Source of the DNA: RYN-230 sp963770535
GTDB taxonomy: Bacteria > Actinomycetota > Actinomycetes > Streptosporangiales > Streptosporangiaceae
Assembly (NCBI GenBank): GCA_963770535.1
Contig: CAVYPZ010000007.1
Coordinates: 558,001-622,000, forward strand
Length of the DNA: 64,000 nt
Direction of reading: 5' to 3'
Position 1 is the first letter of the stretch. The number at the start of each line of letters is the position of its first letter. The notes under the pieces were generated by a model. The model was not told where the DNA came from, searched no databases, and saw nothing but the letters and a program-made list of their open reading frames with translations. Below, in pieces: positions 1 to 8,411 of the stretch. Both the position numbers and the translations under genes were made by a program.

Positions 1-380
1 GGCTATGGATATTACCCCGCAGTGTGGGCCGGGGGCGGAGCGGGTTTGCCCACAGGCTGTGGATCACGGCTGCGGTGTCCCGGGTCAGGCCTGAGCCGCG
101 GTCCCGGGGCGGCCGGTAACCTGGCCGGCCCCGGGACCGCGGCGCGGCGCGTCAGCCGGCCGGCCCCAAGGTGATCGGGACTGTGCCGCCGGACCGGTCC
201 CATCTACCAAGCTTGCGCTCCTTTACCAGGGCCGTCACGCATTTGGGGGCAGCGGGCACTGAGAGTCATCGCAGCCGGCCCGCGTCACCGGCGCTGCTTG
301 CGCAGGCAATCGGAATACGTGTCGTACATGTCTTCCGCGGTGCGGTCCGTCTTGCTGCCCGCGGGCAGGCCGCCCATGCC
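1..380. other. Intergenic stretch with no supportable gene
   Basis: No open frame here shows coding character. Apart from the strong hairpin listed separately I see nothing that I can name. The stretch lies beyond the 3' end of the ArsR gene, so it probably contains the termination region of that gene or of a gene left of the window. Confidence 0.6.
95..143. terminator. Very strong GC hairpin, possible bidirectional terminator
   Basis: A 16-bp perfect inverted repeat (arms 95-110 and 128-143, starting GCCGCGGTCCCGGG) encloses a 17-nt loop that holds a second small GGCC/GGCC pairing. There is no T-tract, as is usual for actinobacterial terminators. Its place about 240 bp beyond the end of the leftward ArsR gene fits a terminator, but no transcription data support this. 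Confidence 0.5.
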
Positions 381-905
381 TCATCCGGGCCCCGGCTGGC
401 GCGGCTTGTACAGGCCGACCAGCACGCCGTACCTGGCCCCGCCCTCACCGGCATCGTCCAGCCCGCCGACCAGCTCGTTCAGGGTGCTGGCCAGCTGCCG
501 GGCCTGATCCGCGGTGAGCCGGATGTTGCGCAGGACGAGCAGCGGTTCCGGGGCGCCGCCGGCTATCTCGTCGGCGACGGCCTGGAGCATGATGCCGGTG
601 TGCGCGGTCCCCTGCTCACCGGGGAAGTCGAGGCGCCGCGCGGTGCGCTGGTAGTACTGCTCGGTACCGCCCCGCACCTGCCGGGTGCCGGTGACCGCCA
701 CCAGGCCGGCCTCGCGCAGCACCTTGAGGTGATGGGCGACGCTGCCCTTGTGGGTGCCCAGGGCCGAGGCCAGCTGGCTGATGGTCGCCGGGTGCCGTCC
801 CAGCGCGAACAGGAGCCGGTGCCGCATCGGATGCCCGAGGGCCCGGTACTGGGCGGCGGAGGCGACGGTGAGCTGCTCGTGCTCCGGCTCGGAGGATGGG
901 CTCAT
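381..905 (-). CDS. ArsR-family winged-helix transcriptional regulator
   Basis: A 174-residue protein with a winged helix-turn-helix at about residues 20-80. The phrase 'YRALGHPMRHRLLFALGRHP' followed by 'TISQLASALGTHKGSVAHHL' is typical of ArsR/HTH_20 regulators. I see no cysteine metal site, so it is more likely ligand- or partner-responsive than metal-responsive. It is divergent from the S41 protease gene. A perfect 7-bp inverted repeat lies between them, just upstream of its ATG, and would suit autoregulation. The C-terminal half (about 90 residues) is not a domain I recognise. Family call is solid; the regulated target is inferred from gene order only. Confidence 0.85.
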   Translation of the reverse strand: MSPSSEPEHEQLTVASAAQYRALGHPMRHRLLFALGRHPATISQLASALGTHKGSVAHHLKVLREAGLVAVTGTRQVRGGTEQYYQRTARRLDFPGEQGTAHTGIMLQAVADEIAGGAPEPLLVLRNIRLTADQARQLASTLNELVGGLDDAGEGGARYGVLVGLYKPRQPGPG

Positions 906-911
906 GCCGCT

Positions 912-956
912 AAGCGTCTAATACTCTTGACGCTTTTTCAACCGGCGTGCTGTACT
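912..956 (+). promoter_or_regulatory. Operator-like inverted repeat and promoter between arsR-type gene and S41 protease gene
   Basis: AAGCGTC (912-918) and GACGCTT (929-935) form a perfect 7+7 inverted repeat with a 10-bp spacer. On the plus strand a TTGACG -35 at 927-932 overlaps the right arm, and a TGTACT -10 follows at 951-956 with an 18-bp spacer. On the minus strand a TATTAG -10 lies within the spacer, close to the regulator's ATG. A repressor bound here could block both promoters. Confidence 0.55.
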
Positions 957-1018
957 ACCGGCGACAAGCCGCCGAGCCGCCGGGAGCAGGAACCCTGATC
1001 CCGCACCACGGAGGACCG

Positions 1019-2038
1019 ATGCTGGACGCCGACATCACCTCGATCACCCGCGAGCTGGCCGGGCTGGTGGGGGAGCGTTACGTGTTCCCCGGCCTCGCGG
1101 CCGAGATCAGCGCGCTCCTGGAAAGCCGGCTCGCCGGCGGCTGCTACGCGCAGGCCCCGGATGAGGAGGCCCTGGCCGCGGCGCTCACCCAGGATCTCCA
1201 GTCGCTCAACGGCGACAAGCACCTGCGGCTGCTGCACAGCGCGGCCGGGCTGCCCGAACGCGGGGATCAAGCGGAGGCAGCCGCCCTGTCCGCCTACGCG
1301 GCCCTCACCTCAGGCGGGATCGCCCGGGCGGAACGGCTCGACGGCAACGTCGGCTACCTGGACCTGCGGCCGTTGCTGTTCCCGCCGGCGATGGCCGGGG
1401 ACGCGGCCGCCGCCGCGATGACGCTCCTCGCCCTCACCGACGTCCTCATCATCGACCTGCGGCGGTGCCTGGGCGGCGCGCCGGACATGGTCGCGATGCT
1501 GTGCAGCTATCTGCTCGGCGACGAGCCGGTGCATCTGATCGACATGATCGGCCGGCCCGCTGCGGACGGCGCGGCAGAGGTCAGGCAGTCCTGGACCATG
1601 CCGTTCACGCCGGGCCGCCGGTTCGGGCCGGACAAGCCGGTCTTCGTGCTGACCAGCGGCACCACCTTCTCCGGCGGGGAGGAGCTGAGCTACGACCTCC
1701 AGCAGATGGGCCGGGCCACCGTGGTCGGCGAGCGCACCCGCGGGGGCGCGCACCCGGTCGAGCGATTCCGGATCCGCGCGCACCTGCAGGCCACCATCCC
1801 CGTCTCCCGCTCGCTCAGCCCGGTGTCCGGGGGAAACTGGGAGGGGACCGGCGTCCTGCCCGACGTGGCCGTGCCGGCCGGCGAGGCGCTGGACACTGCT
1901 TACCAGCGGGCCCTGGCCCACGTCCTCTCGCTGGGAGAAGGCGGCGCCCGGGGCGGGACGGCCGCGGAAGCGCGGCAGGCGCTGGCCGCGTGCAGCCCGG
2001 ATTCCCGGGTTCAGGAACGGCGAGAGCCGGGCCGCTGA
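1019..2038 (+). CDS. S41 family peptidase (C-terminal processing / tail-specific protease-like)
   Basis: The ATG at 1019 is chosen because GGAGGA lies just upstream; an in-frame upstream ATG at 947 would overlap the promoter. The product is about 339 residues. The N-terminal 100 residues resemble the helical IRBP-type lead domain seen in soluble S41 proteins, and 'DGNVGYLDLR' begins the catalytic core. The likely nucleophile is Ser218 in 'TSGTTFSGGEEL', followed by 'VVGERTRGGAHP'. No signal peptide and no PDZ domain are visible, so a cytoplasmic location is likely. It is divergent from the ArsR gene. The last 40 residues are low-complexity. Substrate unknown. Confidence 0.85.
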   Translation: MLDADITSITRELAGLVGERYVFPGLAAEISALLESRLAGGCYAQAPDEEALAAALTQDLQSLNGDKHLRLLHSAAGLPERGDQAEAAALSAYAALTSGGIARAERLDGNVGYLDLRPLLFPPAMAGDAAAAAMTLLALTDVLIIDLRRCLGGAPDMVAMLCSYLLGDEPVHLIDMIGRPAADGAAEVRQSWTMPFTPGRRFGPDKPVFVLTSGTTFSGGEELSYDLQQMGRATVVGERTRGGAHPVERFRIRAHLQATIPVSRSLSPVSGGNWEGTGVLPDVAVPAGEALDTAYQRALAHVLSLGEGGARGGTAAEARQALAACSPDSRVQERREPGR

Positions 2039-2066
2039 CGGGCCGGTGCCAGCGCCCGGGGCTTCT

Positions 2067-3791
2067 TCATCGTCGTGCCTCCTCGTGTGCCCGGCCGGCG
2101 GAGGCGCCCGGCGGGGGGTCTGCGGTGACGCCGCCGGCGTCTTCGGGGGAGCTTGTGGGTGCCGGGCCCGCCGGGCGCGGCTGACCCGCGGGGCCGGGCG
2201 GATCCGTGCGCCCGGGGAAGCCGCCGGCCCCGGGGCCGCCACTGGCGGCGGACCGCGGCCGGGCCGGAAACGCGGCCAGGGCGACGATGACGCCGGCCAG
2301 CGCAACCACCGCCCCGACGGTCAGCCCGAGGTCCATCCCGCTGATGAACGCCACCCGGGCCGCATGAGCGAGGAGAGCGCCGGTGCTGCCGCCCACCCGG
2401 GCCGCGACACCGAGGGCGCCCCCGACCGACCCGAGGATCTGGCTCTCGGCCGCCTGCGGCAGGTGATACGGAGCCAGCGTGCTGGTCATCCGGCCGGTGT
2501 AGCGGGTGGCCAGCAGGCTGCCGATCACGGCGACCCCCAGCGCCCCGCCGACTTGCATGAACGTGCCGTTAGTGGCGGAACCCACCCCGGTGTCCCCGCG
2601 CGGCACCGATCCCATCACCGAGGCGGTCGTGCACGGGATGGCCAGCCCGGCGCCGATGCCCAGCATGACCATCCCGGCCACGCTGTCGGGATAGGTGGAG
2701 GTGACGGACGCACCGGAGATCTGCCACAGCCCCGCCGCCACGGTCAGCAGGCCGGCCGCGGCGGTGAATCTGGCCCCGATCAGCCGGACCAGGACCGGGG
2801 AGGCAGGCGCGATCAGCGCTACCGCGGCCGCGGCGGGCAGGACCCGGATCCCGGTCTGCAGGGCGGTGTAGCCGAGGGAGAACTGAAGGTACTGGGTCAG
2901 CACGAACAGCGCCCCGTACATCCCGAACATGACCAGCCATACCGACGAGATCGCGGCGGAGAAGGACCTGTTCCGGAAGAAGCTCAGGTTCAGCATGGGA
3001 TGGTCGCTGGCCCGCTCCCAGACGGCGAAGCCGCCCAGGACCGCCAGGGCGCCCAGCCCGCTCGCCATAACCAGCCCGGAGGACCAGCCCCGCACCGGCG
3101 CCTCGATGATCGACCACAGCAGCAGCCCGAGCCCGGCCACGGACAGTACTGACCCGGTCAGGTCCGGCCGCCGGGCGGCCGGGTTCCGGGAGTCCGGCAC
3201 CAGCGGGATGGCGCAGGCGATCCCGGCCGCCGCGACCGGGACGTTGATCAGGAACACCGAGCCCCACCAGAAGTGGCTGAGCAGCAGACCGCCGACGATC
3301 GGCCCGAGAGCGATGCCGACGCCGCTGGTCGCCGCCCACAGGCCGATCGCGCGCTGGCGCTCGCCAGAGTCGCGGAACATCTCGGTGATGATCGACAAGG
3401 TGGACGGCATCATCAGCGCGCCGCCGACGCCCATGCTGGCCCGGGCGGCGATGAGCATGCCCACCGATCCGGAGAACGCGGCCCACGCCGAGCCGGCCGC
3501 AAAGGCGGCCAGGCCCGCCAGGAACGTCCGCTTGCGTCCCACCCGGTCGGCCAGGCTGCCCGCCACGAGCAGCAGGCCCGCGAACACCATGATGTAGGCG
3601 TCGACGATCCACTGCAGGTCGCTTGAGGTGGCGTGCAGGTCGCGGACCAGGGTGGGCAGCGCCACGTTCAGGACGGTGTTGTCCAGGTTCACGATCAGCA
3701 GGGAGACGCACAGGACCGCGAGCGCCGCCCAGCGCCGTGCCTCCGGCGGTCCTTTCACCGGCCGGACCGGGACGCTCGCCTGCGGGGCCAT
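2067..3791 (-). CDS. MFS drug efflux transporter, DHA2 (EmrB/QacA) family
   Basis: A 574-residue polytopic membrane protein. The N-terminus carries the DHA2 signature 'LDNTVLNVALPTLVRDLHA' and the cytoplasmic loop motif 'DRVGRKRTFLAG'. Length and hydrophobic pattern fit 14 transmembrane helices followed by a roughly 70-residue Pro/Gly-rich cytoplasmic tail. Family members export drugs, dyes and organic cations in exchange for protons. The small gene upstream on the same strand ends 8 bp before this ATG, suggesting co-transcription. It ends close to, and convergent with, the S41 protease gene. Substrate cannot be told from sequence. Confidence 0.9.
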   Translation of the reverse strand: MAPQASVPVRPVKGPPEARRWAALAVLCVSLLIVNLDNTVLNVALPTLVRDLHATSSDLQWIVDAYIMVFAGLLLVAGSLADRVGRKRTFLAGLAAFAAGSAWAAFSGSVGMLIAARASMGVGGALMMPSTLSIITEMFRDSGERQRAIGLWAATSGVGIALGPIVGGLLLSHFWWGSVFLINVPVAAAGIACAIPLVPDSRNPAARRPDLTGSVLSVAGLGLLLWSIIEAPVRGWSSGLVMASGLGALAVLGGFAVWERASDHPMLNLSFFRNRSFSAAISSVWLVMFGMYGALFVLTQYLQFSLGYTALQTGIRVLPAAAAVALIAPASPVLVRLIGARFTAAAGLLTVAAGLWQISGASVTSTYPDSVAGMVMLGIGAGLAIPCTTASVMGSVPRGDTGVGSATNGTFMQVGGALGVAVIGSLLATRYTGRMTSTLAPYHLPQAAESQILGSVGGALGVAARVGGSTGALLAHAARVAFISGMDLGLTVGAVVALAGVIVALAAFPARPRSAASGGPGAGGFPGRTDPPGPAGQPRPAGPAPTSSPEDAGGVTADPPPGASAGRAHEEARR

Positions 3792-3799
3792 GAGCTAGC

Positions 3800-4147
3800 T
3801 CAGCGCACGGGCTGGACCGCGGTGACGCCGTGCTCGATGTAGCTGGTGAGCCGCCTGCCCAGCATGATCGGCACGGTGTACTCGCCGCGGGCGACCGCCA
3901 GCCCGTGCCAGTCCGGCGTGGGGCTGACCGTCCACCCGTGCAGGTCCACCTCGCGGATAGCGGCCTGCACCAGCCGGCGGGCCCGCTCGGCGGCGGAGTG
4001 GTACCAGGCCTCGTCGTCGTTCAGGGCCAGGGCGAGGGCGAACTCGAGGTCCGCCCCGTCGCGCAGCCGCGCCAGGTTGCGCTCGATGCCGATCAGCACC
4101 GGGGCCAGGGCCAGGTCAGCGGCAGAATGCGGGTGAGGTGCGGGCAT
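3800..4147 (-). CDS. Hypothetical protein upstream of DHA2 transporter
   Basis: A 115-residue soluble protein. I chose the ATG at 4147 ('MPAPHPHSAADLALAP'), since the longer open frame upstream is a low-complexity Pro/Arg stretch. The body contains an acidic helical segment ('LRDGADLEFALALALNDDEAWYHSAAERARRLV') and a C-terminal part beginning 'VDLHGWTVSPTPDWHGLAV'. I recognise no catalytic motif. It lies 8 bp upstream of the efflux gene and is probably co-transcribed with it. It may have a role tied to that transporter, but no function can be assigned. Confidence 0.6.
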   Translation of the reverse strand: MPAPHPHSAADLALAPVLIGIERNLARLRDGADLEFALALALNDDEAWYHSAAERARRLVQAAIREVDLHGWTVSPTPDWHGLAVARGEYTVPIMLGRRLTSYIEHGVTAVQPVR

Positions 4148-4410
4148 CGGGACCACCGTGCTTCCGGACGGGAAACTAACGCCACTCCGATAGTCTCCGC
4201 ACGCGGGTGCGGGCGGGAGGGACGATGGTCGCGTCCTGGACGGCCAACGTCCCGAGCCGGCCTGCGGCCCAGGGCGCGGTAAAGTCCCGGCCGGGGGCTG
4301 CCGCACTGGCTGGCCCTCCAGGCGCCCGGGCCTCTCGTTCATCTTCCGTTCACTTCCACGTCGGTATCGCGTCGCTCAAATGACGTACGTTCGTCACGGT
4401 AAGGGCCGGT

Positions 4411-5925
4411 ATGCGGCCAGCCGCACGCACGAAGGGGTCGTTGGTGGCGGAAACCCGATCCCCGGGCCTCACGAAGGCCCTGGATGAGGCGTCCATCAGC
4501 CGATTTCATCTCCGGGCGGTACTGGTCTCCGGCATGGGGTTCTTCACCGACGCCTACGACCTTTTCGTCATAGGGATCGCCGCCACCCTGATCAAGCAGC
4601 AATGGCACCTGGATACAGGCCGGCTGGCCCTGCTGAACGGCACCATGCTGGCTGCCGCCTTCCTGGGCGCGCTGGTGTTCGGCCGGGTCGCCGATCTGCT
4701 CGGCCGCACGCGGGTGTACTGGCTCGTCGCGGCGATCATGGTCGTCGGCGCGCTGGGCTCGGCGCTTTCCCCGACCTTCTGGGTGCTGATCGTCTTCCGT
4801 TTCGTGCTGGGCTTCGGCGTCGGCGGTGACTACCCCGTCAGCGCGGTGCTGATGAGTGAGTACGCCAACCGCAGGGACCGCGGCAAGCTCGTCGGGATGG
4901 TGTTCTCCACCCAGGCGCTCGGCCTCATCGTGGGGCCCCTGGTCGCGCTGCTGCTGCTCGGCGCGGGCGTCAGCGACAGCCTGGCGTGGCGGATCATGCT
5001 GGGGCTCGGGGCGATCCCCGCTGCCGCCGTGGTCTACCTGCGCCGTAAGATGCCGGAGTCGCCTCGTTACCAGGCCCAGGTCCAGGGGCTGCACGGCGCT
5101 GCGGCCGTCGGCCTGGCCCAGTTCAGCGAGGGGCGGGTGGTCGCGGGGCCGAGCCCGGCCATCACGCATCAGATGGGCCTGCGGTCGTTCCTGACCAACC
5201 GCCGGTGGCTGGTGACGCTGGCCGGCACGGCTGGCTGCTGGTTCCTGCTGGACTACGCCTACTACGGCAATACGATCTCCACGCCGCAGATCATCGGGCT
5301 GATTTCCCCCAATTCCTCGATCATGACCACGATCGCCATCCAGCTGGTCATCTTCGTGGTGGCCGCGGTACCGGGCTACCTGCTCGGCATCGCCCGGATG
5401 GACCGGGTCGGCCACCGGCGGCTCCAGCTGATCGGTTTCGCCATGATGGCGCTCTGCTTCGCCATCATCGGGCTGGTGCCGGGGCTGACCACGGCCGTGG
5501 TGCCGTTCCTGCTGGTCTACGGGGTCAGCTACTTCTTCACCGAGTTCGGGCCGAACATGACCACGTTCGTCATGCCGAGCGAGGTGTTCCCGGTCACCAT
5601 GCGGGCCACGGGGCACGGCATCTCGGCGGGAATCGGGAAGCTCGGGGCCTTCATCGGCGTGTTCCTCTTCCCGCTGCTGCAGTCGTCCCTCGGGCTGCGC
5701 GGCACGCTGCTGCTCACCGCGGGAATCTCGGTCCTGGGCCTGATGCTGACCCGGGTACTGCCTGAGACGGCCGGCCGGAGCCTGGACGAGGTCTCCGGCG
5801 GCGAGCCCCTGGCCGGTGGCCTGGCCGGTGGTTACGCCTCCCTGGAGGGGTCCCCGTCCGGGGGGATGCTCGTCGAGGTCCCGTCGGAGCTCGGGCCAGG
5901 AGCGCCGCCGGACCGGGCAGCCTGA
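4411..5925 (+). CDS. MFS transporter of the phosphate:H+ symporter (PHS) type
   Basis: A 504-residue, 12-helix transporter. 'GMGFFTDAYDLFVIGIA' near residues 40-56 and 'GFGVGGDYPVSAVLMSEYA' match the PHS subfamily of the major facilitator superfamily (Pho84-like), and 'GRVADLLGRTRVYW' is the standard MFS loop. Translation may start at ATG 4411 or at the in-frame GTG 4444, which has AAGGGG upstream. Family members take up phosphate, and some relatives take up other organic anions. The last 95 bp overlap, on the opposite strand, the end of the DUF4234 gene. Confidence 0.87.
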   Translation: MRPAARTKGSLVAETRSPGLTKALDEASISRFHLRAVLVSGMGFFTDAYDLFVIGIAATLIKQQWHLDTGRLALLNGTMLAAAFLGALVFGRVADLLGRTRVYWLVAAIMVVGALGSALSPTFWVLIVFRFVLGFGVGGDYPVSAVLMSEYANRRDRGKLVGMVFSTQALGLIVGPLVALLLLGAGVSDSLAWRIMLGLGAIPAAAVVYLRRKMPESPRYQAQVQGLHGAAAVGLAQFSEGRVVAGPSPAITHQMGLRSFLTNRRWLVTLAGTAGCWFLLDYAYYGNTISTPQIIGLISPNSSIMTTIAIQLVIFVVAAVPGYLLGIARMDRVGHRRLQLIGFAMMALCFAIIGLVPGLTTAVVPFLLVYGVSYFFTEFGPNMTTFVMPSEVFPVTMRATGHGISAGIGKLGAFIGVFLFPLLQSSLGLRGTLLLTAGISVLGLMLTRVLPETAGRSLDEVSGGEPLAGGLAGGYASLEGSPSGGMLVEVPSELGPGAPPDRAA

Positions 5926-6410
5926 GGCCCCGCAGCCGGAGAATCCGTGGTCACCGGCTCCGTGGTCACCGGCCCCGTGGCTGCAGGTGCTGGGGCTGCA
6001 GGTACTGGGGCGACGGGCAGGGCCACCAGCGCACCTTCCTCGGGGTGGCCCAGCCGGGCCCAGATGCGGTTGAGCTCGTACTGGTAGTACAGCGTGTGCA
6101 GTGCGAAGAAGAAGCTGAGTACCAGGCCGATCCAGCCGTTGCAGGAGCGCTCCATGCCCGCGTCTTCCTGCATCTGGGCGATCCGCTCGCCGGTCCGGTA
6201 GATGGACACGTACGGCGGGATGATGATGATCCAGCCGACCGTGATCGCGAGCAGCGAGACCAGCGGCTCCACCCTGATGTTCTCGTCGAAGTCACGCGCC
6301 TCGCGGTTGATCTTGTACCACCAGACGAGGTGGTAGATGCCCAGCGTGAGGAAGGGCCACACGAGCCAGGTAAGCCAGATGTTCCGTGTCTTGCCCGCGC
6401 GTCCTGTCAT
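5832..6410 (-). CDS. DUF4234 domain membrane protein
   Basis: A 192-residue protein opening with 'RNIWLTWLVWPFLTLGIYHL', the hallmark of DUF4234. Three hydrophobic segments follow: about residues 10-30, 50-70 ('LLAITVGWIIIIPPYVSIY') and 93-115. The C-terminal 65 residues are an Ala/Pro/Thr-rich low-complexity tail. The function of the family is unknown. The 3' end overlaps the convergent MFS gene by about 94 bp, so the tail is read from sequence that also encodes the transporter's C-terminus. The domain call is firm; the tail may be neutral. Confidence 0.82.
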   Translation of the reverse strand: MTGRAGKTRNIWLTWLVWPFLTLGIYHLVWWYKINREARDFDENIRVEPLVSLLAITVGWIIIIPPYVSIYRTGERIAQMQEDAGMERSCNGWIGLVLSFFFALHTLYYQYELNRIWARLGHPEEGALVALPVAPVPAAPAPAATGPVTTEPVTTDSPAAGPQAARSGGAPGPSSDGTSTSIPPDGDPSREA

Positions 6411-6515
6411 AGCGTCCCCCCGAACGTCGAAGTGCCCCGCAGCGATGTCGGTGATCTGCGGGTATCACATTTCGTAATTGTATGGTTTCCCGCCGGAATG
6501 ATCCAGGGCGGACGG

Positions 6516-7280
6516 TCAGGCGGGCGCGCCGCCCCGCCCGGCTCCGCCGGCGAACCGCCCGATCTCGCCCGCCAGGCCAGGGGCGGCCAGCGCGTCCAGG
6601 CCGTGGCGGAACTCCCCGGCCAGCGCCGCCTCCTCGGCGAGGGACAGGCTCTCGATCGCCGACTGCCGGTCGCTGCGCAGGCAGGCCTGGGGCAGCGCGG
6701 CAAGCTCACGGGCCAGCGCCTCCGCGGCGCTCCGGGCCTCCCCGGCCGGGACCACCCGGCTGACCAGGCCCATGGCCAGCGCCTCGGCGGCCTGGACCGG
6801 CCGGCCGGTGAGGATCAGGTCCAGCGCCCGGCCCAGGCCCACGATCCGGGGCAGCCGCACGGTCCCGCCGTCGATCAGCGGCACGCCCCAGCGGCGGCAG
6901 AACACGCCCAGCACCGCGTCGTCCTCGGCCACCCTCAGGTCGCACCACAGCGCGAGTTCCAGCCCGCCGGCGACCGCGTGCCCGCTGATCGCCGCGATGA
7001 CCGGCTTGGACAGCCGCATCCGGGTCGGGCCCATCGGCCCGTCGCCATCCGGCTCGGCCCGGTTCCCGTCCGGGCCGCCGAGAGCCTTCAGATCCGCACC
7101 GGCGCAGAACGTGCCGCCCGCGCCGTACAGCACGGCGGCGCGGGCGCTGTCGTCCGCATCGAACTGGCGGAACGCGTCGGCCAGGGCGGCGGCGGTCGGC
7201 CCGTCCACCGCGTTGCGGACGGCCGGCCGGTCCAGGACAACCGTGATGACCGGGCCGTCCCGCTCAACCCGGACGCTCAT
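6516..7280 (-). CDS. Enoyl-CoA hydratase/isomerase (crotonase) family protein
   Basis: A 254-residue soluble enzyme of normal crotonase length. The two oxyanion-hole segments are visible: 'GAGGTFCAGADLKAL' near residues 50-63, and 'AISGHAVAGGLELALWCDLR' near residues 95-115. Crotonases hydrate or isomerise enoyl-CoA thioesters. The start lies 24 bp downstream of the korB stop on the same strand, so it is probably the last gene of a korA-korB-hydratase operon. A link to acyl-CoA or ketoacid turnover is likely. The exact reaction is not determined, because crotonase subfamilies differ by few residues. Confidence 0.88.
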   Translation of the reverse strand: MSVRVERDGPVITVVLDRPAVRNAVDGPTAAALADAFRQFDADDSARAAVLYGAGGTFCAGADLKALGGPDGNRAEPDGDGPMGPTRMRLSKPVIAAISGHAVAGGLELALWCDLRVAEDDAVLGVFCRRWGVPLIDGGTVRLPRIVGLGRALDLILTGRPVQAAEALAMGLVSRVVPAGEARSAAEALARELAALPQACLRSDRQSAIESLSLAEEAALAGEFRHGLDALAAPGLAGEIGRFAGGAGRGGAPA

Positions 7281-7304
7281 CGCGTGACCACTGGCCGGCC
7301 AGGC

Positions 7305-8411
7305 TCAGCCGACCTGCCAGGTGTCGGAGCCGGCGAGCAGCTCGGCCAGGTCCCCCTCGCCCTGCCGGGCCCGGGCGGCGGAGATCTGCTCGGCCATCAG
7401 GTCGTCGTAGCTGGCCCGCGGCTGCTGGCGGAACACGCCGATGGGGGTGTGCGCGAAGTCGGCACGGTCCAGCCGGGACAGGGCGAACGCGTAGGAGGGG
7501 TCCGCCGCGTGCGCGTCGTGCACGACCAGGGACTCCGGGTCGGTGCCGGCCACATCCACGGCCTCGAGCGAGCCGGTGCGGCCGAACCGCAGCCCGCGGC
7601 CGAGGTCGGCGCCGAACCTGACCGGCTCGCCGTCCTCCAGCCGGATCAGGGTGTCATCCCGGGATCCCGGGCTGGTCAGCGGGGCGAACGCGTCGTCGTT
7701 GAAGATCGGGCAGTTCTGGTAGATCTCCACGAAGGCGGCGCCGCGATGATCCGCGGCTGCGCGCAGCACGCTGGTCAGGTGCTTGCGGTCGGAGTCGATG
7801 GTGCGGGCCACGAAGCTGGCCTCGGCGCCGAGCGCCAGCGAGACGGGGTTGAACGGGGTGTCCAGCGACCCGAACGGGGTCGACTTGGTGATCTTGCCCT
7901 GCTCCGACGTGGGCGAGTACTGGCCTTTCGTCAGGCCGTAGATGCGGTTGTTGAACAGCAGGATGTTGATGTTCACGTTCCGCCGCAGCGCGTGGATCAG
8001 GTGGTTGCCGCCGATCGACAGCGCGTCGCCGTCCCCGGTGATCACCCAGACCGACAGGTCGGGCCGGGACGAGGCCAGCCCGGTCGCGATGGCCGGCGCC
8101 CGCCCGTGGATGGAGTGCATCCCGTAGCTGTCCACGTAGTAGGGCAGCCGCGACGAGCACCCGATACCCGAGATCATCACCAGGTTCTCCCGGGGGATCT
8201 CCAGCTCAGGCAGGAAGGCCTGGAACGCGGCCAGGATCGCGTAGTCGCCGCACCCAGGGCACCAGCGAACTTCCTGATCGGACTTGAAGTCCCGGGTGGC
8301 GAGCTTCTCGTCGGCCACCGGCACCAGCGTCAGCGAGGCCGGCCGCCGCCCGGCCTCCAGGGCCCCGTCGTTCGCGTGGCTGTGCGGCCCGCCGTGGGCA
8401 GTCTCAGACAT
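7305..8411 (-). CDS. korB: 2-oxoacid:ferredoxin oxidoreductase subunit beta (2-oxoglutarate type)
   Basis: A 368-residue thiamine-diphosphate subunit. 'VRWCPGCGDYAILAAFQ' gives the conserved CPGCGDY motif of the beta subunit. The ThDP/Mg motif is 'GDGDALSIGGNHLIHALRRN' followed by 'NILLFNN'. Together with KorA it oxidatively decarboxylates 2-oxoglutarate to succinyl-CoA and reduces ferredoxin. The ATG overlaps the korA stop by 8 bp, indicating translational coupling. In actinobacteria KorAB can serve as the 2-oxoglutarate-oxidising step of the TCA cycle. The reading frame here is intact, in contrast to korA. Confidence 0.93.
   Translation of the reverse strand: MSETAHGGPHSHANDGALEAGRRPASLTLVPVADEKLATRDFKSDQEVRWCPGCGDYAILAAFQAFLPELEIPRENLVMISGIGCSSRLPYYVDSYGMHSIHGRAPAIATGLASSRPDLSVWVITGDGDALSIGGNHLIHALRRNVNINILLFNNRIYGLTKGQYSPTSEQGKITKSTPFGSLDTPFNPVSLALGAEASFVARTIDSDRKHLTSVLRAAADHRGAAFVEIYQNCPIFNDDAFAPLTSPGSRDDTLIRLEDGEPVRFGADLGRGLRFGRTGSLEAVDVAGTDPESLVVHDAHAADPSYAFALSRLDRADFAHTPIGVFRQQPRASYDDLMAEQISAARARQGEGDLAELLAGSDTWQVG

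Noticed and set aside
4339..5616. A 425-codon minus-strand frame opposite the PHS-type transporter
   Set aside because: Asp/Gln/His-rich shadow translation with no domain, lying opposite a well-supported membrane protein gene.
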